From NCBI GenBank assembly GCA_037039925.1, contig JAXRKP010000069.1, positions 225,001-289,000 on the forward strand: a DNA stretch of 64,000 nt. The letters are read 5' to 3'. The notes below the pieces were generated by a model. That model saw only the letters and a program-made list of their open reading frames with translations. It was not told the origin of the DNA and did not search any database. This document shows positions 23,401 through 34,810 of this stretch, one piece after another (position 1 is the stretch's first letter; the number at the start of each line of letters is the position of its first letter). The translations under genes and the position numbers were made by a program. This DNA is from Doris montereyensis. Lineage: Eukaryota; Mollusca; Gastropoda; Nudibranchia; Dorididae.

Positions 23401-25180
23401 ATGTTTGCATTGGTTGGAATGGGGATGAATGTTTGCATTGGTTGGAATGGGGATGCATTGGTTGGAATGGGGATGAATGTTTGCATTGGTTGGAATGGGG
23501 ATGAATGTTTGCATTGGTTGGAATGATGAAGCATTGGTTGGAATGGGGATGAATGTTTGCATTGGTTGAATGGGGATGAATGTTTGCATTGGTTGGAATG
23601 GGGATGAATGTGTGCATTGGTTGGAATGGGGATGAATGTGTGCATTGGTTGGCATGCATTGTTTGCTGTGCATTGGAATGGGGATGAATGTTTGCATTGC
23701 TGAAATGGGGATGAATGTGTGCATTGGTTGAATGGGGATGAATGTTTGCATTGGTTGGAATGGGGATGAATGACATTGGTTGAATGGGGATGAATGTTTG
23801 CATTGGTTGAATGGGATGAATGTTTGCATTGGTTGGAATGGGGATGGATTGGTTGAATGGGATGAATGTGCATTGGTTGGAATGGGGATGAATGTTTGCA
23901 TTGGTTGGAAAGGTCTGCATTGGTTGGAATGGGGATGAATGTGCATTGGTTGGAATGGGGATGAATGTGTGCATTGGTTGGAATGGGGATGAATGTGTGC
24001 ATTGGTTGGAATGGGGATGAATGTGTGCATTGGTTGGAATGGGGATGAATGTGTGCATTGGTTGGAATGGGGATGAATGTGCCACTGGTTGGAATGGGGA
24101 TGAATTGCATTGGTTGGAAGATGAATGCATTGGTTGGAATGGGGATGAATGTGCATTGGTTGGAATGGGGATGAATGTTTGCATTGTTGAATGGGGATGA
24201 ATGTTTGCATTGGTTGGAATGGGGATGAATGTGTGCATTGGTTGGAATGGGGATGAATGTTTGCATTGGTTGGAATGGGGATGAATTTGCATTGGTTGGA
24301 ATGGGGATGAATGTTTGCATTGGTTGGAATGGGGATGAATGTTTGCATTGGTTGGAATGGGGATGAATGTGTGCATTGGTTGGAATGGGGATGAATGTGT
24401 GCATTGGTTGGAATGGGGATGAATGTGTGCATTGGTTGGAATGGGGATGAATGTGTGCATTGGTTGGAATGGGGATGAATGTGCATTGGTTGAAATGGGA
24501 TGAATGTGCATTGGTTGGAATGGGGATGAATGTGTGCATTGGTTGGAATGGGGATGAATTTGCATTGGTTGGAATGGGGATGAATGTGTGCATTGGTTGG
24601 AATGGGGATGAATGGTGCATTGGTTGGAATGGGGATGAATGTGTGCATTGGTTGGAATGGGGATGAATGTGTGCATTGGTTGGAATGGGGATGAATGTGT
24701 GCATTGGTTGGAATGGGGAATGGGGATGAATGTGTGCATTGGTTGGAATGGGGATGAATGTGTGCATTGGTTTGGAATGGGGAATGGATGAATGTGCATT
24801 GGTTGGAATGGGGATGAATGTGTGCATTGGTTGGAAATGGGGATGAATGTGTGCATTGGTTGGAATGGGGATGAATGTTTGCATTGGTTGGAATGGGGAT
24901 GAATGTGTGCATGCATATATTATAAAGGGTTACATGACAAAACACGTTTTACACCATAGAGATAAAATTTAAGTTCTTACCCCTTTTTTTTTTTTTTTTT
25001 TACATAGTTTTGTAAGATTGAAATATTAAGTCACAAAATACTTTAAGGACAGCTTATTAACGTTTGCTAAATATGATTTTAATTCACCAAATATGTTGTG
25101 TTACTGCCAAAACCTTCACAATGTTGGATATAAACCCTTTATTTATTTATGCATATATTTGTATGTACACGTAGAAACAT

Positions 25181-25215
<35 letters not shown>

Positions 25216-28200
25216 CGCCCATGCATATAAGGGTATTAGCATCATTGTGACGTTGCTAGTTTGCAGGCTCTACTGGTAGATTCTTCTTCTTTCATTTCAC
25301 TTTTTCACTTATCTTTCATCGTGCTGTTTTATCTAAATTCACCCTGAGATCACCACATATGGTGACGGTAAATTTCTGTGAAACAAAAAAAAAGTCTCAG
25401 TGACATTCAGGTTTTCTGTAGAATGCATGCTAATGATTTATAAGTTCATGTCACAGGACATTCATGGTAAATTAATTATGTATTTGATATGGTTGGATAT
25501 AGCGGTATATGTTACTACAATGATATCAACAATAAGAACAATAATGAAAAGTACTTCCTATGTTATGTGTGTGGGTATATATGTCAGTCTGTCCTTTTGG
25601 GCACCGCTGTTCACGTACATGTGTGTTAAACATGATTCTATGTATCAGTTTGTAAATTTCCTTAATTTTTTCCTTACAGACCACAGGGTGATAATTCCAA
25701 CCTATGTTGTGCTAGAGTCGACAGATTTGAATCAGAACAAAGAGAAATTGGCCAGTTGTGGCGTTACCTTTCCTATAGGTAAGCTGGGCTTTGGTTTATA
25801 ATCTCCTTTGTGGTTTTTCTTTTGCTTAAATACACATTGGATAGCTTGAAAGTTGCTTGAACCTCCCCTTTAGCTGATGTGATACAATTTGATAATGTCC
25901 CATAGATTTATTGTTCATAAATATCTAATGTTCCCTAGGATTTGCATCCACAGTCATGCATTCCTCTGTTGACAGTGGAAGTTTTGTTTTGCCACCGTCT
26001 TGCCGTAAAGCATATGCGAAGTAAATGATTTTAACGGGAGAAAGAGTGCCTTAAGGTGAAATGAAAGATAACATATGAAATAAGGGTTTCATCACGTGCT
26101 CAAGTATCAATTAAGTTAGATATTTTCTTTGGAAGTGCTTGCAGAAAAGACTAGGTCCTTCATCACCAACCAACGTCACCCGAAAAAGAAAAAAAAAAGC
26201 AATGTGTACCATAGACACACAGCATTCTATCTTTTAACTCAAAGAAATTCAAATTCAAAGCAATTCAATTCCAAAGCAATTTAGGTTCGAAAGCAAATGA
26301 ACAGGGAGCACAAGAGGATAATGGGTGGGAAAATTAAAAGTCGTTCATTTTGAGATATACAAGGAGTTTTGTTTCTTACAGGAATAAATATTGCAAGTGG
26401 AATAGAACTCCAATTGACTTTGTTGTAAAATAAATGTTCCACTGTGTTCATATCATGCCATGTAGATGTCACGGTTTGTACTTTTAATGATGTTATAGAA
26501 TACTCATGTATCTCGTCTTGGACATAGCGTACAATTTGACTAGGCCAAAGGCCATCATTTATTTATGATATGATGACCGCTTACCCCACTCTACCTTTCA
26601 GTATGCAAACCCATCCTTGCCCATGGCTCTTCATCAGCCCATCAGGTACTTCGCTTCATCTCGTTCTGTTGTTTATATTATTATTATTATTATTAAGGCT
26701 GTGACTGAAAAGTTGATTACCGTAACCTGGATAAAGTGATAATAAACTCCTTAATTTAACAGCTCTCTCATGAGAATAGCTAGTATCTTTGGTCATTATT
26801 TACTCTTTTCTCAAATAGAGCGATAGCCTTTACGAATCATGTGTCATACATTTTTAGGATGAAGTTTTAACGCTCTGTTTTACATTCAAAATTGATAACT
26901 GCATGGAAATATCATGATTGTATGGAAATTGAGAGATCCATAAATTTACCTGAAGCAAATCGGATCGTCCTCTGAACAGTATGACTCATAAATGCCTGCG
27001 GATGCTTCTTGGGGGAGGGGAGGGGGTGGAGGATTTTAATCAGTGATATAAGTTGGAGGTTCCATGGCACTCCCTGGGCGGTGTGCTTCCCTCGTCTGCT
27101 GAACCAAGGTCATTTTCATGGGAGCTGCCCAACAATGGCTGAGTTTTCCAATAAATCCGTCAACGACCAACAGTAAACCTGCTCTCGAGAGGGAGTTAAG
27201 CGAGTTTCAGTATTCAAAGGGTAGCCCCTTTCTTACCCAATGTAACTAATGGGGCTCACCCGATCTCCGAAGATGGATTAAGTCGCAGGGACCCACAATT
27301 AGCCACAAAGCCAGATGAGGCCATAGTGATTTTTGTCATCATTCCAAGAGTTCTCTTGGAGCTCAAACGGCCCAAGTCCCAATTTAAAGAAGTAGAGAGA
27401 TACATCTTGTGTTGGTTTTTTATTACAATATTTTTTTACATCAATAATATCAGTATTACAGAAAAGTGTTTCATTTGACATAGAGGAATTCAATTACTCA
27501 CATTCATGAATCAATTTTTACATCATGTGTGATTACACTATCCATTGTTTTCGGGTGGTTAACAAGTGCTTTCAAAGTGTCTACATTTGTACAATGTGAA
27601 TTCGTGTTAGATACTACAATTTTTTATGAGAAAATGGGTCAGACTTGAAGAGGGAATGACAGCGAGAGATAATTGTTTTATTTACATATATCCCATGAGG
27701 CTGTAGAACTCTTTTGGTGATACATTTTTTTTATCTGTATTTCATCTGTTTTACTTTTAACATTTTCGCCTGGTACTGTTTTAAGATGTCAAGGTTTTTC
27801 ATCCCTTTGGGGAACCCTCTTAGTCTTTCCCATGTCATTTTTCATGCATGTTTGATTTGTGGGGAACGTCTCTCAAAAGGAGGCACACAGGGATTTTTGA
27901 GTTTGTTCTTTTAATTTGGGGCTGTGTATCTTTTTTTTTAGAAGGGGGTGAAGAAATGGTGTATTTTTGAAAATTATTAAAACAAAATGCAGTCGTTTCT
28001 CCTATGTTCATCTCTGTGTGTTTTTTCTCTATTTTTTTATTTTTGTTTTTTGTCTTCTCTTTTATTTCCATTTTACTAACACTAATCATGGGCTAATCTA
28101 GTCCAGCAGCCATCTTTTCCTTGTCTGGAATGCCCTCCAAGTTTGAGTAACATTTAAAAATAGTGTTTAATTTAAAATGATTGACGCAATTACATTTTGT

Positions 28201-31200
28201 GAATCTGTATACAACATTTTTACTTTATTTCAAGAATAAGATCAATTTTCATACTAAGAGTTTTTGGGGTTTTTTTTTTCCCTTTTTTTCTTTCTTTTTC
28301 TGTTTTTTGTTTATTTGTTTTTTGTTTGTTTTGTTACTTTATTGTAAAATGAACAAGTTAACACAGTCAACCAAGAAAAAGAAAACGCCCTCCACTGCCT
28401 TTCTCGTCTCACAACACAAATATATGTATAAATACAACAACAACAACAGAGATCTTATCCGTAAATCTATGTTTTCTGTTTACAAAGAATTATGCATGCA
28501 GTGGTATCAATTTTATGACCTAGGTCTTCGAATTTAATTTTTGAACTGGAAGTTAAAAAGAAAAATACATTCTTTATTACTACAAAGATACACAAAGATT
28601 TGTGCACATATTGGTATTGTTATAGTTTACTTTTCAGATTGAGCTGCATTCATTACAAATTTTGATCCACACAAACAAATATACTCTTGTATACATTATA
28701 CTCACCACATTTGAAAACGCACCACTAACAACGCTCATATTTTTTGCCTGTTTGTATTCAAAAGGAGGCTACACAATTTATGTTGATAATTTATTCAAAT
28801 GTTCATTATTATTTCCCAATTCTTGTATGGTGTTTTAATACTTAATTTTTTATTGAAGATCCTGTCTTTTTGTTAGCTTGTTCTTATCCGAATATGCTCT
28901 AGGCATCGCATTGTTTTTTAACTTGAACGAAAACATAGGAATAATGAACGATTTTATAAGCTTGCCTGTTTCAAAAACAAAGAGAAGTAATTCAGTGGTG
29001 TGTTTTTAATGTGATGAGTATATATATATATATATGTATTTATATATATATATATAATATGTCATATAATTACATGACATGTACAAACATTCGCCATGTA
29101 ATCCGATTTGAACCATTCAAATTCAGAGAATAAGTGAATCATGGATTTTTCTCTCTCTTCCCTGCCTAGATGTCCATAATCTTCTGCGAAGAGGGTTTGA
29201 AAGACATAAGCCTTCCCTGTGTGGCCCAGTCCTTTATAAATCATAATGCCATTCTATACAAAATCCAAGTTGTGGGATGCAGACAGTTCATCTTGCAACG
29301 ACCCTCGCTGAAAAATTTCTATCCCGGAAGTAAGTTTAGTGTTTCTGTGTATACTTGCTTGAATTGTGTTTTAGTTTTACAAAACTTTGCATAGAGTGGT
29401 AGACACGTTCATGATTTACTCAGTTTTATTATTTTTACACCTTTGAAACATAGCGTAATATAACTCTTACTTCACGTGCTGTGTCTATTTTGGCTGCGCT
29501 TAGTAAATACAGTGCCACTATGTGAGCATTTTCTTTGTTCAAGACAAAAGAAAAAACAAAACAAAAAATCAACAAACAACAAAAAAAACAAACAACTGTA
29601 ATCTTCACCCCACCCAAAGGTATTGAGCCAACCAAACAAAATATTTTAGTCTACAAAAATTGTTGTTTCTTCTTAGAGAGAAAAAACCCAGTGTGTGTGG
29701 CATCGGTGGCCGAGTGGTTAGGCTACTAAGGCCTCATGGGATCCAGAGTTCAGATCCTGTCAAAACTAGACCCGACGTTGTGTTCCTTGGGAAAGACACC
29801 TAATACGCATTTTCTCCACTCAACCCAGGTGCAACTGGGTACAGGCACTAGCTTAGGGAGTAAAAACCTGCGTCAGGCAAGTGTCCTGTCCAGGAGGTGA
29901 TTATTATCACCTGATCCGCTTCACGTCATTGTAACCGAGATAAGCTCCGGCTTTGTGAGTTATTAGTGTTGTAATTAAACGTCTTATATTTTTATTCACG
30001 ATTTTTGTGCCTTCTTTGTTCCAGATCATCCCACAATTTTCTTTGACACTCAAGAGGTTTCCAAAGCTGATTCTGACCATCCTCTCAATGAAGTAAGTCT
30101 TCTACTACAATGTTCACGGCTTACATTTCATAATTTTCACATGACTTTTTCTTTTATTCATGCCTTAAAATTGTTTTGAGTGATTGTTTAAAAAACCCAA
30201 ATTAGAGTGTTATCTTTTGTGTTGTTCATATGCTTATTCTCTGTTTTCTTGTTCTTTTCCTTTTTATTTTCCTCTTCCCCCTTTTCATCTCTCCTACCCC
30301 CCACACCCCTCTCTCCATCATCGTCATCAAGTATTATTATTAGGCTGTGCTTAGTTTGTTTTTTGTATTGTCATCAGCAGCAGTAAATTCTGTTAATGTA
30401 TTTTTTGTCATTTTTAAAAATGATTTGTATGCTGGAAAATGATTAAAATAAGGTCAGCATGATTTTTTTGTGTGTTATCTAATTTGATCTCAACTGAGGT
30501 TTCTATTTCTCCATTGTGAAATTGCTACTATATTTAACTTTGTCTTCTCCAAAGTCATTTCCCCTCTGTGCCTTTTTGCTGTATTTGTATCATTGTAACA
30601 GGTGGACTATGCAATGCTGGAGGCTCAGCCTACCAAGCCAGACTGGTCATTCTTAGATCGCCTTGGTCAGGGTATGCGATCAGCCATGGAGCTGGACCTC
30701 TTTGGGTTTGACGTCATCATAGACAGTGAGACTAACCAGTACTGTATCATTGACATCAACTTTTTCCCAGGTATGTGTCAGTCAGGGGACGTTTGTCAAG
30801 TTGTTGTACATACCTGCTTATTATAAAGATTTTTTAATTTTTTTCGGTTAAAGGGAGGGGGATAATATCAATGAAAGTTTGTATAACTGGAGGAAGATGT
30901 ATATCTAACGAATGAATTTGCAGCATCATCTAAGAGTAGCTTGAGATAAGTTGAATCAGATTATCGAGATAGAGGGATTCAGAGTATTGAGATAGAGAGA
31001 TCCAGATTCCTGAGGTAGAGAGGTTCAGATTATGATGGAGAGAAAGGTCATAGAGATAAAGAGATTATGGAGATTCAGATTACGGAGAAAGGCAGATGGA
31101 AATTATGAAAATAAGATCTAAGAATATTCAATTGCAGAGATACAGAGATTCAAATACAGAGAAAGAGTCAAATTCTCTTTTTTTCTTCTTCTCTCATGTT

Positions 31201-31432
31201 CACAGGTTTTGAGAGCATCGACAAATTTTTTGAGGTCTTGTTAGAACATATAATTAATGTTCTCGATGCTCGAGACAGAAATGAGTTGGTGAACGGACGA
31301 CTCTTTCGTCCGCCTCACCACTTGACGTCTGAGTTAGATATTTTTAACCAGCTTAATCAGGAATGCAGAGGTAGATCTCCGTATGTACCGTCTTCCCTGT
31401 CATCGACCTTACCCCTCCGGCCGACTCGTTAG
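20332..31432 (+). CDS. ITPK1: Inositol-tetrakisphosphate 1-kinase (ITPK1), eight exons, N-terminus not found
   Basis: ATP-grasp kinase that phosphorylates inositol tri- and tetrakisphosphates in the cytosol, part of inositol polyphosphate synthesis. Eight exons with consensus splice sites cover almost the whole protein: 20332-20457, 22662-22747, 25680-25778, 26602-26645, 29170-29329, 30025-30092, 30602-30770 and 31206-31432 (979 nt, about 325 codons with stop). Recognisable blocks are QGPFHLLVHKVTD, FPIVCKPILAHGSSAH (ATP-binding lysine in a glycine-containing loop), SFINHNAILYK, QRPSLKNF, LFGFDVIID and the metal-binding DINFFPG. The roughly 40 N-terminal residues of the family lie in exon(s) not found upstream. 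All joins keep frame except the first, where the phases do not match, so a small exon is probably missed. The C-terminal tail diverges from vertebrate ITPK1 and is shorter. Confidence 0.95.
20795..20960 (+). mobile_element. LINE RT C-terminal fragment in ITPK1 intron
   Basis: The + frame reads LRWYRHVKRRDMEY, ILGRRKKGRPKRRYMD: the W-x-x-H-V and GRRxxGRPKRRWMD boxes of RTE/jockey-type LINE C-termini. The copy is short and flanked by a repeat (CATAGCCGTGGTTTCCTAGA) at about 20593, which recurs near 21573. Confidence 0.82.
21645..22010 (-). mobile_element. LINE RT fragment, degenerate
   Basis: Minus-strand sequence contains blocks resembling the same LINE class (for example a run encoding REIGNLKTNKRNNQ and PLARYNKK) in broken frames. 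Assignment is by resemblance to LINE C-terminal domains. Confidence 0.5.
22011..22135 (+). mobile_element. LINE 3' end with (GAT)n tail
   Basis: A frame containing KDGTQLDRGG and MEDASWWLIPTIRVKRRMD ends in GATGATGATGATG, the usual C-terminal/3' tail arrangement of these LINEs. Confidence 0.6.
22225..22312 (-). mobile_element. SINE family B-like tRNA head
   Basis: On the minus strand CAAACCAAAAGGTTGTG followed by the B box GGTTCAAGCCTC, parallel to the head of the 13297-13650 copy. The body of the SINE is not present. Confidence 0.65.
22662..22747 (+). CDS. ITPK1: ITPK1 exon
   Basis: Acceptor TTTCTTTCCAG, donor AAAG|GTCTGT. After one base completing a codon it encodes YPECVVLDPQTAFWTDQ and ends SDLIK plus G. 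Homologous to the family's HPETIVLDP segment. It must be entered in phase 2, whereas the preceding recognised exon ends in phase 0. Confidence 0.9.
22780..24915. repeat. Intronic minisatellite, 28-bp unit, about 75 copies
   Basis: The unit TGCATTGGTTGGAATGGGGA followed by TGAATGTG repeats about 75 times. Two main variants alternate (GAATGTGTGCATT and GAATGTTTGCATT) and the left third is degraded by deletions, while the right end is homogeneous. No stop codon occurs in any minus frame of the unit, so three frames stay open for about 700 codons; these are not genes. Each unit carries CCAAT on the minus strand (AACCAATGCA). Confidence 0.98.
25177..25212. repeat. (AC)n microsatellite
   Basis: AC run in the ITPK1 intron. 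Confidence 0.92.
25245..25392 (+). repeat. Family F element in ITPK1 intron
   Basis: Landmarks CATCGTGCTGTTTTATC, AAATTCACCCTGAGATCACC and GGTAAATTTCTGTGAAACAA, same orientation as ITPK1. Confidence 0.87.
25680..25778 (+). CDS. ITPK1: ITPK1 exon
   Basis: Acceptor TTTTTCCTTACAG, donor ATAG|GTAAGC. The G left by the previous exon plus AC gives Asp, then HRVIIPTYVVLES and LASCGVTFPI. Phase 1 at both ends. About eight residues present in vertebrate ITPK1 just before this point have no counterpart here. Confidence 0.93.
26602..26645 (+). CDS. ITPK1: ITPK1 exon, ATP-binding loop
   Basis: 44-nt exon, acceptor CTACCTTTCAG, donor CAG|GTACTT. Encodes VCKPILAHGSSAHQ, containing the ATP-contacting lysine and the conserved AHG. 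Confidence 0.93.
26700..29169. other. ITPK1 intron, no feature recognised
   Basis: AT-rich intron with T-runs and a TA run at 29010-29060. The small open frames inside have no recognisable protein. Confidence 0.7.
29170..29329 (+). CDS. ITPK1: ITPK1 exon, central ATP-grasp
   Basis: Acceptor CCCTGCCTAG, donor GGAA|GTAAGT. Encodes MSIIFCEEGLKD, PCVAQSFINHNAILYKIQVV and QRPSLKNFYPG. Enters in phase 0 and leaves in phase 1. Confidence 0.95.
29699..29970 (+). mobile_element. SINE family A copy in ITPK1 intron
   Basis: The only + strand copy of the family here: GGCATCGGTGGCCGAGTGG, B box GAGTTCAGATCCTG, CACTCAACCCAGGTGCAACT, GGGAGTAAAAACCTGCGTCA, GGTGATTATTATCACC and GAGATAAGCTCCGGC. A target duplication is not clear. 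Confidence 0.87.
30025..30092 (+). CDS. ITPK1: ITPK1 exon
   Basis: Acceptor TTTGTTCCAG, donor GAA|GTAAGT. Encodes HPTIFFDTQEVSKADSDHP, matching the family's IFFNSHNVSKPES block. Phase 1 to phase 0. Confidence 0.95.
30602..30770 (+). CDS. ITPK1: ITPK1 exon, metal-binding site
   Basis: Acceptor CATTGTAACAG, donor CCCAG|GTATGT. Starts with Val and encodes LGQGMRSAMELDLFGFDVII and CIIDINFFP, the last two carrying the Asp and Asn residues that bind Mg2+ in ITPK1. Confidence 0.95.
30930..31190. repeat. Degenerate GAGATAGAGATTCAGATT tandem repeat
   Basis: About ten imperfect units of roughly 22-25 bp (GAGATAGAGAGATCCAGATT and variants) in the last ITPK1 intron, ending about 15 bp before the splice acceptor. 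Confidence 0.75.
31206..31432 (+). CDS. ITPK1: ITPK1 last coding exon
   Basis: Acceptor CTCATGTTCACAG. Encodes FESIDKFFEVLLEHIINVLD (family GVSEFFTDLLNHI region), then a lineage-specific tail ending LPLRPTR and TAG at 31430. A GT within CAGAG|GTAGAT at 31370 could be an alternative donor to a further tail exon, but none is recognised. Confidence 0.9.
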
Positions 31433-31722
31433 CCATGATCTACAAGAACAACTGTTTGATCCCGTCTGATGCGAAGTTACAAGCCAATGCCGACAAACAG
31501 GTCCAAATCACGTCAGTGCTTCCCCTGCCTCTGTGAGCCATTTGACCAACAGCTGATGGCCTTCGTAGTCAAAATCTTTTATTATGTTTTTCCAATTGTT
31601 TTAATGTGATTCTCCTGTCACAGGCAGGCAGTGGCTGCCTTTGGGAAGCCTTCTTCCTGTCTTCACTCATTGACTGCTAGCCTGACAGGTCACCAACAAA
31701 TGCACACGTATATAAATAAATA
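31433..31722 (+). other. Probable ITPK1 3' UTR
   Basis: Follows the stop codon with no downstream acceptor in frame. An AATAAA at about 31716 lies directly next to the MITE insertion; other AATAAA sites lie near 32303 and 32617, so the true polyadenylation site cannot be chosen by eye. Confidence 0.5.
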
Positions 31723-32267
31723 CAGTAGTTACTGCCTAAATTCCCAGTTCGTAGGCAGCAGAGAAAACAGGCATTTAGGCGAAACAGACGCTCATGGGAA
31801 AATAGGTCAGGGTAAAAAATCAGGGGTGATCAATGAACAGACAAGGGTAAAGCCATAGGTGGGGTTTGAAAGACTGTTCCAATTTAATTGCTTAATGTGT
31901 GAAACCAGTGATCCAATGGGATGTAGGCTGTACGATACAGTGGGTGGAGTTAAGAAGAGGAAACTGGTAATATTTTCTTATATTACATTGGATAGGTATA
32001 TGAAGGGTGGTACAATGCATGACAAATTGTTGACAGGCAAATCTTAGCTCTTTTATTGATGGGATTCAATTATAATAGGGGGGATAATTTTTAATCAATT
32101 ACAGACATGCTTTATGGTTATTTGGATAACATCATACCTGCAGTTGCTGTTGAGACTGCGCTTTTAGTGGAAAATCTTGATTTAGAGGGGCAATTTATAT
32201 AGCAAAAAATCGGTTTCACTGAGATTGCAGGCATTTAGGAGAAAGGGCATTTAGGCGGTAACTACTG
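31723..32267. mobile_element. MITE, Tc1/mariner-like, TA target duplication
   Basis: Ends CAGTAGTTACTGCCTAAATT and its inverse near 32267 (reverse complement CAGTAGTTACCGCCTAAATG), about 25 bp with two mismatches, flanked by TA at 31721-31722 and 32268-32269. 545 bp, with internal repeats of GGCATTTAGG next to the ends, and no transposase frame. CAGT termini with a TA duplication fit Tc1/mariner. Confidence 0.85.
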
Positions 32268-32269
32268 TA

Positions 32270-34100
32270 TAGATATAATATACATTCATTTCATCACCTG
32301 AAAATAAAGAACTGACAAAGGGAATTAATGAACAAACAAAAAATTTCTAGGGGGGGGGAGAGATAAAACATTTTTCGACGTACTATCGTCTTTATAGAAA
32401 TAAACGTTGTGTATTTTGATACAGTATCTTGAAAAATTATTGTAGCTTAGACAATTCAGAACTTTACGTGGCACGATACTTCTGATAGGAGTAACCAGTA
32501 ATTGATGTAATGGAGAAATTTCAGAGGGTGCCTACCCTTTGTCACTAGTCTACTTCCACCTGATGATTTGTCTTTTACGTTTGGTTTTGTTTTTGTTTTT
32601 TAAATGATTACCTTTTATAATAAACACTGGTTTTAAATTTCTGGTCGCTTACTGCTAAAATAATGCCGACGTGTACTGTAAAACCAAGTCGTAAGGTGAG
32701 AAAGGGCTTTCATGCAGACATTGAATGTATGATATAATAATGCAATGACTACTTCATCAAGGTAACGGATGGAACTAAGATTTTGTTATCATTATGATAG
32801 TTGATTTGTTATCTTTACATATATTATAATATATAATTTCAAGACTCTTGTTGAATATACAAATTTATACTGTGTGAGAAGATTGTTGTAAATAATAATA
32901 AGATAGTACATGTAGATGTTCAATTTGCCTTTTGTGACAAGTTAAAGCTTTTGTGATATATATTGCTGTACGTCATTTGATTCAAGTTAAACCTGACCCA
33001 GACAGTGGGTTCCAAAGAATGCATTCCACTTGTGCAGATTACGTCAGGGCTCTCTGAACTACAAGATTTCGAATCTCTCAAGTGACAGTCAGTAAAACAA
33101 AGGGGATATGTGACATGTGGGAATATCACGTTGTTTGGGATTTCTATTTCTTTTTGTTTTGTTTTTTGGCCTCATTTACTCTTTTTGTTATTAGTTAACG
33201 TGGGGAAGAAATTGGTCAGGTATCTGTATTTTATTAGTAATGGAAATAGAAGAGTTGTCCTACTCTGACCTGCGTCAAAAAGGTTTCCAGTTTAGATAAT
33301 AATGTACACATGCATATAACTGAAATTGTATAGATGAAGTCTACCAGACCTTTGTGGATATCAAGAAATCTGATTTCCTCATCAATCCAAGGATCGATTT
33401 GTGAGCAAAAAGTAAATTCTACAAAAAAAATATTCTAGAAGTTCAAAGTTTGATTGGGGGGGGGGGGGGAACCCCACTCCATTAAGCTTTTGTGTAGTGC
33501 TTGTATCCAGTGCTTAAATGTTAAGAAGTCTGCAATTGTCCTTTACTTTTTAAACTTCATGCTGGCAGCCCTGGGATATATACATAAAGTGTGTTTCGCT
33601 GTTTTTTAAATATACGCTTTGGTTATAAATCTGGTCAACACAATTAGCTTCCTCCGCCCCACACACCTCCTGCTTCCTTGTTTTGAATGACAAGGGTCAC
33701 CACTGCCTATACGGTTTGCATTTAAATCAATTTATGGTTAAAACGTGTAACAACCATCTGTGTTGACAGGGACCATATAACGCGTATCATCTTTTACTTC
33801 AAAATGTTTAAAGCATTTACAGGGAGAGATTCATGTTGGATTTCTCTCTTTTAAAAAAATTGAACACAGTAATTCCTTTTTTTTACTGACAATGATCGTT
33901 AATTTATATCTAGTGTCTCAGGTATGTTACCACATGCAAGAAATCAATGTAAATCCAACGCACTATTGTTCCAAGCCAAACTGTCCATGAAGTCTCCTTA
34001 AGGTATATAGAAACTCTAGGCGGACCTATGTAGATTGTGCAGCTCTCTGGTTCATCACCATGAATTTGGGTGTGCCATAACAGACAATGAACACTACACC
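32270..34100. other. AT-rich, no gene recognised
   Basis: Contains G-runs at 32351 and 33457-33469, candidate polyadenylation signals and no convincing open frame. Confidence 0.55.
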
Positions 34101-34103
34101 TGC

Positions 34104-34810
34104 ATTAATTCAAATTCAAATTCAAATTCAAACACTTTATTCATCCATAGAAGAAATTTCTCACAATTTACACCGCCCAAGATCATCAAAAAAAGAGCAA
34201 GGTATGCAGATATAGGCATTCAAAATGGCAATTTTAAAACATTTATCATAGCTATACAAAATAAGAATGAAATTAAGAAATGAAATTAATTTAAAAGCAA
34301 GTGATTACAAGCAATAGATACATTATCAGGATGCTATTAATAACATTTTTAAAACATTACGAAAATATTGTGTAAAAGATTAACAAACACACACACACAC
34401 ACAACACACACACACACACACACACATAGACACACACACAATGAAGTGGTGAATGTGAAATGCGTTATTGAGTACATGTATGAAGTAAGCAACAGTCTTA
34501 TACATTATAGTAGAACACAGTGAATCGGATGACTACAATGCAAGTGCTGAGTTTACAAAGGTGTGGGTAGTAGCTAGAAAGAACTTGTCCTGGCGTAAAA
34601 TGGGAAGATTTACGCTGATTTTTTGCTTGTGGTCAATAATCTACATGGTCAACTTGTGCACATTTGTAAAAAACACAAATTTATTATCTGATCAAATTCA
34701 TGTACTTAAACATAGGAATAAGCCCATCAACTCATTACAAAGGATATCCTTTACAAAGGATTGTACCCGAGTGATAGTGAGTGCAAAGCAAAATGGCCAA
34801 TAAGTGAGGT
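34104..34810 (-). mobile_element. Retroposon 3' end with (GAATTT)n tail
   Basis: On the minus strand GAGAAATTTCTTCTATGGATG, AATAAAGTG and a GAATTT run end the element at about 34104. An AC microsatellite lies at 34386-34440. The rest lacks coding motifs, so it may be a LINE 3' UTR or a SINE. Confidence 0.6.

Noticed and set aside
22681..24945. Three overlapping ~700-750-codon minus-strand open frames rich in H, P, S, N, Q
   Set aside because: They are the three frames of one 28-bp minisatellite whose unit lacks stops on that strand; indels shift freely between frames, so there is no coding constraint.
27835..28537. Open frames of 84-118 codons in the ITPK1 intron
   Set aside because: Low-complexity T/A-rich sequence; no motif or splice support.
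29699..29770. Functional tRNA (Leu/Ser type)
   Set aside because: A and B boxes are present, but the rest follows the SINE A consensus and the acceptor stem does not close.
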